From positions 1 to 6,737 of the forward strand of contig CAZNNH010000252.1 in NCBI GenBank assembly GCA_964574335.1: a DNA stretch of 6,737 nt, in the 5' to 3' direction. Under the pieces are notes generated by a model. It was given only the letters and a program-made list of their open reading frames with translations, made no database searches and was not told the DNA's origin. The translations under genes and the position numbers were made by a program. The DNA is from CAZNNH01 sp964574335. Lineage in GTDB: Bacteria > Acidobacteriota > Vicinamibacteria > Fen-336. Positions 1-5,837 of this stretch are shown one piece after another (position 1 is the first letter of the stretch; each line of letters starts with the position of its first letter).

Positions 1-11
1 CCGCTATCAAG

Positions 12-31
12 CGGGGGGCTCCCGCCCCCCG
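12..31. repeat. GC-rich inverted repeat (hairpin) upstream of rsgA
   Basis: An 8-bp perfect stem (12-19 pairing with 24-31, including a run of six G against six C) closes a four-base TCCC loop. There is no T-run on either side, so it is not a classical intrinsic terminator. It could end transcription of a gene to the left of the window or be a dispersed GC-rich intergenic element. The structure is seen directly; its function is unknown. Confidence 0.5.
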
Positions 32-162
32 AACCCCCGGACCCGAACGCGGCGAGTTCCGACGTCGCGTCTAGTCTGGCGCCCGAGGCCTCCGGCGCAA
101 GAGGCCGCCCCCACCTTGCCGGCACCGGTCTTCAGAGTGCCGTTCTGCGTTTCGAGAATGGG

Positions 163-1221
163 GTGAGTGAGATGGAGCTCGAGGTTCTGGGATGGGACGA
201 GACGTGGCGGGAGGCGTTCGCGGCTCACGCCGAGCGAGGCTATCTCCCCGGGCGGGTGGCCTCGGACTATGGCCGGCTCTGCCATGTGCGGGCCCCGTGG
301 GGCCCGACGGTTGCCGAGGTGGTGGGGCCGCTGGCCCACGCGAGCCCGGAAGACCGGCCGGTGGCCGGCGACTGGGTGGCCCTCGAGCGGGGGTCGAGGC
401 CGCTGATTCGGGCGGTGCTTCCACGTCGCAGCGCGGTGGGTCGCGGGGCCGCGGGCGGGCGGACCGAGCGCCAGGTGGTGGCGGCCAACCTCGACTGGCT
501 GATGGTCGTGGACGGACTGGACGCTCCCCCGAGCCAGCGCCGTCTGGAGCGCCTGCTGATACTTGCCTGGGAGGGTGGGGCGCGGCCCGCGCTGGTCCTG
601 AACAAGGCCGACCTGTGTCCCGACCCGGGGCGGGTCCTGCGCGAGATCGAAGCCGCCCATCCCGGACTGCCAGTGCGGGTGGTGAGCGCGGCCCGAGGGG
701 ACGGGCTCTTCTCCCTGCGACCGTTTCTCGAAGGCCACCAGACGGTTGCGCTCGTGGGTCGCTCGGGGGTGGGGAAGTCGAGCCTGATCAACCGGCTCCT
801 GGGCGCGGACGTGGTCGAGACCCGCCCGGTTCGGGAAAGGGACGGGAAGGGCCGCCACACCACCACCCGGAAGGAGCTGCTGGTTCTCCCCTCGGGTGGC
901 GTGCTGATCGACACCCCCGGGCTGCGGGAGGTGGCGCTCTGGGATGACGGCGGGGCGGTCCAGCGGACGTTCGGCGACGTCGAGCGGCTGGCCCGGGACT
1001 GTGCCTTCCGCGACTGCGGCCACACCGTCGAGCCGCGGTGCGCGGTGCGGCAGGCGGTGGCCGATGGGCGGCTGGACGAAGGGCACCTGGTCGGCTACCT
1101 CAAGCTGCGAGCCGAGCTCCGCCACGCCAGGGAAAGGCGCGACGGCCTTCTCCGGCTGGAGGAGAAGCGGCGCTGGAAGGCCATCCACAAGGCGGCCCGT
1201 CGCTTCCACGGCCGGGAGTAG
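163..1221 (+). CDS. rsgA: Ribosome small subunit-dependent GTPase A (RsgA/YjeQ/YloQ)
   Basis: Circularly permuted GTPase that checks late maturation of the 30S subunit in the cytoplasm. The 352 residues hold the family's parts in order: an OB-fold N-terminus (about 30-85, ending in VAGDWVALE), G4 NKAD (147-150), G5 SA (175-176), the P-loop GRSGVGKS (199-206), a G2 region GRHTTT (230-235), G3 DTPG (250-253), and a zinc finger with Cys280, Cys285, His287 and Cys293 in the family spacing. The G4-G5-G1-G2-G3 order is diagnostic. Length is normal. The start is ambiguous: GTG at 163 is the longest standard-codon choice, but ATG at 172 has GGTGA five bases upstream and may be the true start, giving 349 residues. 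It is first in a plus-strand run with the UDG and the esterase. No convincing promoter was found in the 162-bp leader. Confidence 0.97.
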   Translation: MSEMELEVLGWDETWREAFAAHAERGYLPGRVASDYGRLCHVRAPWGPTVAEVVGPLAHASPEDRPVAGDWVALERGSRPLIRAVLPRRSAVGRGAAGGRTERQVVAANLDWLMVVDGLDAPPSQRRLERLLILAWEGGARPALVLNKADLCPDPGRVLREIEAAHPGLPVRVVSAARGDGLFSLRPFLEGHQTVALVGRSGVGKSSLINRLLGADVVETRPVRERDGKGRHTTTRKELLVLPSGGVLIDTPGLREVALWDDGGAVQRTFGDVERLARDCAFRDCGHTVEPRCAVRQAVADGRLDEGHLVGYLKLRAELRHARERRDGLLRLEEKRRWKAIHKAARRFHGRE

Positions 1222-1232
1222 TGGAAGAGCCG

Positions 1233-1252
1233 GCCGACCCGGCCGGGTCGGC
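1233..1252. repeat. Perfect 20-bp palindrome between rsgA and the UDG gene
   Basis: All ten base pairs match (left arm GCCGACCCGG). It starts 12 bases after the rsgA stop and ends 12 bases before the UDG start. As RNA it could fold into an 8-bp stem with a GGCC loop. No U-tract follows, so a Rho-independent terminator is unlikely; an mRNA-stability hairpin, a partial attenuator or a dimeric-protein operator are all possible. The palindrome is certain, its role is not. Confidence 0.55.
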
Positions 1253-1264
1253 TAAGATGGAAAG

Positions 1265-1966
1265 GTGCCCGACAGTGGAGAGTCTCTGACCCGGATCAGC
1301 CGGGAGGTGGAGGCGTGCCAGCGCTGCCCACGGCTGCGCGAGTGGTGTGAGAAGACGGCCCGAGAGAAGGTCAAGCGCTTCCGCGAGGGGACTTACTGGG
1401 GAAGGCCGGTGCCGGGGTTCGGCGATCCTCGGGCACGACTGCTGGTGGTGGGCCTGGCTCCGGCGGCGCACGGCGCCAACCGGACCGGACGGATCTTCAC
1501 CGGCGACCGTTCCGGCGACTTCCTGTTCGCGGCCCTCCATCGCGCCGGGTTCGCCAACCAGGCCCACTCGGTGGCCCGCGACGACGGCCTTCGCCTGAGC
1601 GACTGCTACGTCACGCCGGCCGCCCGCTGCGCACCGCCCGCCAACCGGCCCACCCGTGAAGAGCTACAGGCCTGCCGGGGGTTTCTGGTGCGGGAGTGGC
1701 GTGTGCTGCCACGGCTGCGGGCGGTGCTCGCCCTCGGCAAGGTCGCCCAGGACGCCACGGTGGCGGCGCTGCGGGAGATGGGACGCGTGCCGGAACGGAA
1801 GGCGTTCGCCTTCGGCCACGGCGTCTGTCACGACCTCGGCGACGGGCTGAGTCTCTTCGCCTCCTACCACCCCTCGCAGCAGAACACGTTTACCGGTCGG
1901 CTGACCGCCGCCCGCTTCGATGCGGTGCTGGGGCAGGTCAGAAGGCACCTCGACGGGAGGTCCTGA
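1265..1966 (+). CDS. Family-5 (UDGb-type) uracil-DNA glycosylase, iron-sulfur
   Basis: DNA-repair enzyme that excises uracil, and in characterised family-5 members also other deaminated or etheno bases, to start base-excision repair. The 233 residues show the four cysteines expected to hold a [4Fe-4S] cluster (Cys18, Cys21, Cys122, Cys137), motif 1 GLAPAAHG (63-70) followed by NRTGR, and motif 3 HPSQQNT (202-208). The Ala-rich motif 1, without the catalytic Asp/Asn of other UDG families, points to family 5 rather than family 4. GTG at 1265 is the first possible start because TAA lies in frame at 1253-1255. Its Shine-Dalgarno is poor (GGAAAG abuts the start), which suggests weak translation or coupling to rsgA 43 bp upstream. 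It ends exactly where the esterase begins. Length is typical. Confidence 0.93.
   Translation: MPDSGESLTRISREVEACQRCPRLREWCEKTAREKVKRFREGTYWGRPVPGFGDPRARLLVVGLAPAAHGANRTGRIFTGDRSGDFLFAALHRAGFANQAHSVARDDGLRLSDCYVTPAARCAPPANRPTREELQACRGFLVREWRVLPRLRAVLALGKVAQDATVAALREMGRVPERKAFAFGHGVCHDLGDGLSLFASYHPSQQNTFTGRLTAARFDAVLGQVRRHLDGRS
1956..1961 (+). promoter_or_regulatory. Shine-Dalgarno GGAGGT fixing the TTG start of the esterase
   Basis: GGAGGT is a near-perfect ribosome binding site, five bases before TTG at 1967 and inside the last codons of the UDG gene. It decides the TTG start, which also gives the only reading that begins with a signal peptide. Confidence 0.75.
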
Positions 1967-2845
1967 TTGAGATTCGTCGGGTCGGCGCTTCTGGTGATGG
2001 CGGTCGCGGGGAACGCGGCCGGCGAGATTCGCGAGGCCTCGTTCCCGTCGACGAGCCTGGGGCGCGAGGTTCGGTACGTGGTCGAGTTGCCCGACTCCTA
2101 TGCTGCGGGCGAGGGGCACTACCCGGTGCTGTACGTGCTGCACGGGCTCTTCGAGGGGTCCAGCTTCTGGCAGCGGCGGAGCCTCTCCCCCATCCTCCAC
2201 CAGGCCGAGGAGAGGGGAGACGTCCCGGAGCTGATCGTGGTGGCGGTCGATGGGGGGAACTCCTTCTTCGTGAACGGGCCCGCCGGACGCTTCGGGGACC
2301 TGGTCACCCATGACATCGTCGACCACGTCGAGCGCACCTACCGCGTTCAGAAGGGCCGGCAGGCGCGGGCGCTGCTGGGGGTCTCGATGGGCGGCTACGC
2401 GGCGCTCCGGATCGCCCTCGAGCATCCGGAGGCGTTCGCGGCGGTGGCCGCCCACAGCGCGATGCTGCTCGAGGAGATTCCCTCGCCTGCGGAGGGGGCC
2501 GGACGCTGGCACATGGCGGCCTTCCACCAGGTCTTCGGCGACCCGATCGACCCCGAGCTGTGGCGGGCCTCCGACCCGCTCACGTGGGTCGACTCCGCGG
2601 ACAGGGCCCGGCTCCCGGCCTTGTACTTCGACTGCGGGTCCGAGGACCGCTACCGCCTCTACGAAGGGAACCGCGAGCTCCATCGCCGGCTGGAAGCGGC
2701 CGGCATCCCCCACCAGTTCACGCTGGCGCCGGGAGACCACGGCTACGAGTTCGTCCGCTCGCGGCTTCGGGAGAGTCTACGGTTCCTGGGAAGGCGGCTG
2801 AAGGCGCCAATCACCGTCCGTCTCGACGAGCCACGCGGCCACTGA
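1967..2845 (+). CDS. Secreted alpha/beta-hydrolase, esterase D / putative esterase family
   Basis: Predicted exported serine esterase of the esterase-D/antigen-85-like fold; the natural substrate cannot be read from sequence. The 292-residue product starts with a short signal peptide (MRFVGSALLVMAVAGNAAG, probable cleavage near residues 18-20) without a lipobox cysteine, so it is likely periplasmic or secreted. The fold signatures follow: VLYVLHG (55-60, oxyanion-hole strand and loop), nucleophile elbow GVSMGG (138-143, Ser140), acid in CGSED (Asp227), and GDHGYEF (His258), a complete catalytic triad. The TTG start at 1967 directly follows the UDG stop codon (TGATTG) and has a strong GGAGGT five bases upstream, so translational coupling is likely. 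It is the last gene of the plus-strand run and ends seven bases before a minus-strand gene remnant. Feruloyl-, acetyl-xylan- or S-formylglutathione-type activity cannot be separated here; the signal peptide argues against the cytoplasmic last option. Confidence 0.9.
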   Translation: MRFVGSALLVMAVAGNAAGEIREASFPSTSLGREVRYVVELPDSYAAGEGHYPVLYVLHGLFEGSSFWQRRSLSPILHQAEERGDVPELIVVAVDGGNSFFVNGPAGRFGDLVTHDIVDHVERTYRVQKGRQARALLGVSMGGYAALRIALEHPEAFAAVAAHSAMLLEEIPSPAEGAGRWHMAAFHQVFGDPIDPELWRASDPLTWVDSADRARLPALYFDCGSEDRYRLYEGNRELHRRLEAAGIPHQFTLAPGDHGYEFVRSRLRESLRFLGRRLKAPITVRLDEPRGH

Positions 2846-2852
2846 GTCGGCT

Positions 2853-3227
2853 CTAGAGCGCCACCCCAACCGACCAGGTGAACAGCCAGTTCTTCGAGGC
2901 GTCACTGGTGACCTGCCGGGCCACCCGACCTTGGCCGAAGCTAGACAGCCCGACTCAAGGTCGACCCCGAAATAGGTGCCGTCGGTCGGCTTCCTCACCG
3001 CGACCTGGCGCACGTTCCAGTCCGAGTCGTTCAGCGCCACCTCCGCCAGCACTGTCTGGTGCGTCGACAACCGGACCGCCCCTTGACGTGCGCGCCGGTC
3101 TTCCTCGCCTCTCGCGATCGTGGCGATGATTCGCCGAGCCAGGTTCGGCTCGTCGAGCCTCTGGGCTGCGGTGGCGAAGACCGACGGCCATCCAGGCGTA
3201 CGGCGCGAGGCGGTGAACCGGCTCCAA
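2853..3227 (-). pseudogene. Decayed gene fragment: HEAT-like repeats plus frameshifted C-terminus
   Basis: Not recognised as a named gene. Read leftwards from about 3227, one frame stays open and gives two degenerate HEAT-like units: about 3157-3063 (NLARRIIATIARGEEDRR) and about 3061-2981 (TVLAEVALNDSDWNVRQVAV, then RKPTD). The pattern of DSDW-NVR-x-x-AV-x-K-x-TD resembles the roughly 24-residue repeats of many bacterial HEAT-repeat proteins. This frame has no ATG or GTG start; its first start is TTG at 3070, inside the repeats. The natural ending lies in another frame, 2954-2853, and closes with SKNWLFTWSVGVAL and TAG, so a one-base shift is needed somewhere near 2950-2915. Alternating residues in that tail suggest beta strands, possibly an outer-membrane type end. 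A missing 5' end plus a frameshift make this a remnant; a sequencing error could explain the shift but not the missing start. It accounts for most of the 450-bp space between the esterase and the nucleotidyltransferase; I see nothing in 3228-3293. Confidence 0.5.
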
Positions 3228-3293
3228 GGTGCTCGCGGAAGTCGCGGAAACGGACAGCGATCGGCGGGGGGCTGAAGCGCGGATTGGCCTCGC

Positions 3294-3827
3294 CTACCGA
3301 TTCCTCAGGAGCGCACGAAGGGTCGGCAGCGCCTCGAGGTCCTTCGGCCGGCCCGCGGCCGTCTTCGAACGGATGATGTCCTCGAGCGAGGCGACGGGCA
3401 CCAATAGACCGTCTCCCAGGTCGTACCGGACCACGTTGAGAAGCAGGTCCCCGTACCCCTCGGTCCCATCAGGCCGGAACACGATATCGAGGTCGCCGTA
3501 GCGAGTTGACAGAAGCAGCGACCCGCGCACTCCCGCCAGACGGTCCGGGTCACAGGGGAACAGCGCCTCGCCTGTTGGATCCAGAGGGTCGACGAGTCCT
3601 CTGACCCGTGGCTCCATCTCCGCGAGGGCATCGGCGAGCCGCTTGAGGTTCGCACCGTCCGTCGACGGGCAGATGTCGGCGTCACCGGTGCGTAGCGGAG
3701 AGCCGTGGAGCGTAGCGGCCAGCATGCCGACGACCACGTACTGGACGTCGTGCTCGGCGAGCGTCAGGAAGATCCGCTCCGGCTGAAATCGCGGCACGTC
3801 AGGTGATGGGACGGGCGTTGCGGGCAC
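3294..3827 (-). CDS. Nucleotidyltransferase-fold protein (AbiEii/MNT-like), toxin-type candidate
   Basis: 177 residues with the DNA polymerase beta-type nucleotidyltransferase pattern. YVVVGM (30-35) stands where hG[GS] is expected, followed after 13 residues by the acid pair in GDADI (Asp49, Asp51), a third acidic strand GDLDIVF (Asp112/Asp114), and the C-terminal signature SLEDIIRSKTAAGRPKDLEAL typical of small stand-alone members of this group. Such proteins include AbiEii- and MNT-type toxins or antitoxins that transfer nucleotides to tRNA or proteins; activity here is inferred. Oddity: the second glycine of the G-[GS] motif is Met35 (codon at 3725-3723). GTG at 3827 overlaps the upstream small gene by 29 bases; GTG at 3797, one base after that gene's stop, would give 167 residues and fits the usual family start. 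Neither has a good Shine-Dalgarno, so coupling to the upstream gene is likely. Confidence 0.75.
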   Translation of the reverse strand: MPATPVPSPDVPRFQPERIFLTLAEHDVQYVVVGMLAATLHGSPLRTGDADICPSTDGANLKRLADALAEMEPRVRGLVDPLDPTGEALFPCDPDRLAGVRGSLLLSTRYGDLDIVFRPDGTEGYGDLLLNVVRYDLGDGLLVPVASLEDIIRSKTAAGRPKDLEALPTLRALLRNR

Positions 3828-3969
3828 GCTCTTCGAACGCCAGCACGTCGAGAAGGTACTGCAGGCGCTCCGCGGGCGACCAGCTCAGACGCTCTTTGAT
3901 CTGGTCGAGGTCGACACCCTCCCGATCCTCGCGACCGCTCTCGCGCTCGTCGATTCCACGTTCAGGCAC
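3799..3969 (-). CDS. Small 56-residue protein paired with the nucleotidyltransferase (candidate antitoxin)
   Basis: Short acidic-to-basic, mostly helical protein with a GTG start (MPERGIDERE...) and the core VDLDQIKERL, SPAERLQYLLDVLAFEERAR. The V-D-x-x-x-I-(x)-x-x-L ... (T/S)-P-x-E-R-L-x-x-L pattern recurs in small proteins encoded just before stand-alone nucleotidyltransferase-fold genes, and here too the next gene, overlapping or abutting, is such a protein. GTG at 3969 is the only standard start in the open stretch before the core; no clear Shine-Dalgarno precedes it. It begins 47 bases after the acyltransferase stop. The core and the adjacency are seen directly; an antitoxin or partner role is inference. 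No DNA-binding motif is evident, so if it is an antitoxin it probably acts by protein contact. Confidence 0.62.
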   Translation of the reverse strand: MPERGIDERESGREDREGVDLDQIKERLSWSPAERLQYLLDVLAFEERARNARPIT

Positions 3970-4016
3970 TTGGCGATGGTAGCCCCGGGTGCTGACAGAG
4001 GCAATCCCGGCATCCG

Positions 4017-4610
4017 CTAGCCGGGAACCCAGTTCTCGGGCCTGTTGGGACGAACGCCCGCGTAGAGGGCGCGTAGCTTCGCGATGTCGCCCTCCAGGTC
4101 CCCGGTGGCGGAGAACGGGGTCATGACCACCACCGCCTGCTTGCCGTAGTCGAAGGCCACCGGCACGATCGGCACCCCGGCGCCTTCGGCGATGCGGTAG
4201 AAGCCGGTCCTCCACTGCTCGACCCGGCGGCGGGTCCCTTCCGGGGTGACGGCCAGGAAGAGCTGGGGGCTCTCCCGATAGAGGGCCACGATCTTGCCCA
4301 CGATGCCGTGGGCGGCGCTGCGGTCGACCGGGATGCCGCCCAGCCAACGGAGCACGGCCCCGAGCGGGAACCAGAACAACGACTGCTTGGCGATGAAGGA
4401 GAACCGGATGTTCAGCGCCCAGCCCGCCAACAGCCCGACGAAGAAGTCCCAGTTGGAGGTGTGGGGGGCCACGATCACCACGCACTTGGGGACGTCCGGG
4501 AACTGCCCGTCGATCCGCCATCCAGAGAGCGAGAGCCCGAGGCGTCCGAAGGCGGCCGAGAAGGGGTTGTGACGCGTCGGCACCGAGGGGCCGGGGATGG
4601 GAGCCTTCAC
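4017..4610 (-). CDS. PlsC-like 1-acylglycerol-3-phosphate acyltransferase family protein
   Basis: Acyltransferase of the lysophosphatidate acyltransferase superfamily, which moves fatty acyl groups onto glycerophospholipid precursors at the inner face of the membrane. At 197 residues it is short. It has block I APHTSNWDF (catalytic His50 and Asp55 of H-x4-D), block II KQSLFWFPLG (75-84), GGIPVDRS (91-98), block III VTPEGTRR (121-128; Glu124, Gly125, Thr126 as in the usual FPEGTR) and block IV PIVPVAFDYG (147-156). All four blocks are in order, so it is probably active. There is no N-terminal transmembrane helix; residues 55-70 and 79-91 are hydrophobic and may associate with the membrane. GTG at 4610 has an AGGG about six bases upstream. 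It follows the permease gene by 52 bases on the same strand. The true acyl acceptor is unknown. Confidence 0.88.
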   Translation of the reverse strand: MKAPIPGPSVPTRHNPFSAAFGRLGLSLSGWRIDGQFPDVPKCVVIVAPHTSNWDFFVGLLAGWALNIRFSFIAKQSLFWFPLGAVLRWLGGIPVDRSAAHGIVGKIVALYRESPQLFLAVTPEGTRRRVEQWRTGFYRIAEGAGVPIVPVAFDYGKQAVVVMTPFSATGDLEGDIAKLRALYAGVRPNRPENWVPG

Positions 4611-4662
4611 GCGACGCCCTCGCCCGACCGAGCGTGGCCGCCACGGTGTGGAGCCAGCGTTC

Positions 4663-5832
4663 TCAAGCCTCCCGAAGCGCGGTGGGGATGGGCAGGCGGG
4701 CCCCCCGCAGCGCGGGCAGCACCCCCCCCACCACCCCCATCACGAGGGCGAAGGCCATGGCGATGCCGAGTGTCATGGGGGTGAGCTGGAAGTTGAAGGC
4801 AATCTCGCTGAAGCTCTGGGTCAATCCGGTGGCGGTGGAGAAGCCGTTCATCGGGAAGGCCAGCAAGCACCCGATCGCGCCGCCCACCGTGGCCAACAGC
4901 GTCGACTCGATCACGAAGGAGATCAGGATGGCGCGACGGGAGAAGCCCAGTGAGCGCAGGGTGCCGATCTCGCGGGTGCGTGCCGCCACGATCGCGTACA
5001 TCGTGTTCATGGTGCCGAAGACCGCTCCCACCCCCATGACCAGGGCCACGAAGGTGGCCAGCGCCTGGAGGATCCGGGAGAGCGATCCGGCCTGCTCCGC
5101 GTAGTACTGGCGCTCCGACAGCGCCTGGAGCTGCATCTGCGGCTGGTCGCGGATGAAGCGGTCCAGCTCGGGGATCTGGGCCTTGTCCTTCATGCGTACC
5201 ACCAGCGAGTTGCTCCCCGCGCCGCGCTGGAAGATCGCGCCGAAGGTGTCGAAGTCGCCCCAGACCTCACTCTCGAAGGCGCCGCCCTGCGACTCGAAGA
5301 TGCCCACGATCTTGAACTGCTTCTGCTGGTACTTGATGCTGCGACCCAGCTCGAGCCCAGAGAGCCGCTCGGTCAGCCTTCGGCCCACCATCACCTCGTC
5401 CAGGCCGGGGGTGAAGGCCCGCCCCTCGATCACGTGGATCCCGCCCCGCACCTCGAAGGCCCGCGGCGTGACGGCACGTAGCGAGACGTTCACGGGCTCG
5501 CCGTCACCCTTCCTGGGCAGGCCGATCACCACCACCCACTCCCAGGAGGCCATCGGCTGGCCGTCCGAGCCGCGGGCGATCCGGTCGTCGACCACGATCA
5601 GGTTGCGATCGGCGATGGGAACCGCCGAGGTCATCTCGGAGGCCGAGCCGCGCTGCACGATGATGGCGTTGTCGTCACGACCGGTGGCCCGCAAGGCGGC
5701 CCGAAACCCGTCGGCCATCGACATCAGCACCGCGAAGACGGCCACCACCAGCGCGATACCCCCGACCGCCAGCACCGTGACCTGCCAGCGGACCCGAATG
5801 TTGCGCAAGTTGTAGTAGAGGGGGAGGGCCAT
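4663..5832 (-). CDS. ABC transporter permease, FtsX/MacB family (permease 2)
   Basis: Inner-membrane subunit of a type VII (MacB/LolCDE-like) ABC exporter. The 389 residues have the complete family layout: TM1 at about 17-39, a long periplasmic MacB-type core domain (about 40-250), then an FtsX domain with TM helices at about 254-283, 303-328 and 353-375. The cytoplasmic coupling segment TREIGTLRSLGFSRRAIL (286-303) and the C-terminal GARLPIPTALREA, typical of this family, are present. ATG at 5832 lies five bases after the stop of permease 1, with GAGGA further upstream in the permease 1 end, so translation is likely coupled. Such exporters carry lipoproteins, peptides or other amphipathic compounds using the periplasmic domains; the substrate cannot be told. 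The acyltransferase follows downstream. Confidence 0.92.
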   Translation of the reverse strand: MALPLYYNLRNIRVRWQVTVLAVGGIALVVAVFAVLMSMADGFRAALRATGRDDNAIIVQRGSASEMTSAVPIADRNLIVVDDRIARGSDGQPMASWEWVVVIGLPRKGDGEPVNVSLRAVTPRAFEVRGGIHVIEGRAFTPGLDEVMVGRRLTERLSGLELGRSIKYQQKQFKIVGIFESQGGAFESEVWGDFDTFGAIFQRGAGSNSLVVRMKDKAQIPELDRFIRDQPQMQLQALSERQYYAEQAGSLSRILQALATFVALVMGVGAVFGTMNTMYAIVAARTREIGTLRSLGFSRRAILISFVIESTLLATVGGAIGCLLAFPMNGFSTATGLTQSFSEIAFNFQLTPMTLGIAMAFALVMGVVGGVLPALRGARLPIPTALREA

Positions 5833-5837
5833 GGGAG

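Noticed and set aside
1..162. Possible sigma-70 promoter for rsgA
   Set aside because: I found no pair of -35/-10 hexamers with acceptable spacing that stands out from the GC-rich background.
7..1209. Minus-strand 400-residue open frame opposite rsgA
   Set aside because: It is the antisense of a gene with complete RsgA motifs; Pro/Arg/His-rich composition without any domain is typical of shadow frames in GC-rich DNA. Its tail over 10-160 (LETQNGTLKTGAGKVG) looks slightly gene-like but has no start or context of its own.
1664..2740. Minus-strand 358-residue open frame opposite the UDG and esterase genes
   Set aside because: It spans two well-supported plus-strand genes and has no recognisable motif; long antisense frames are expected at this G+C content.
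2878..3501. Several short plus-strand open frames between the esterase and the nucleotidyltransferase
   Set aside because: They are Arg/Ser/Pro-rich, lack ribosome sites and motifs, and overlap better minus-strand readings.
3799..4644. 281-residue minus-strand open frame covering the acyltransferase region
   Set aside because: Most of it is a shadow frame of the acyltransferase, whose catalytic blocks are in another frame. Only its last 56 codons (3969-3799) look real and are annotated as a separate small gene.
4722..4729. Run of eight C as a possible sequencing-error frameshift in permease 2
   Set aside because: The permease reading stays open across it (VVGGVLPALRGAR) and ends in the family-typical C-terminus, so no frame disruption is indicated.
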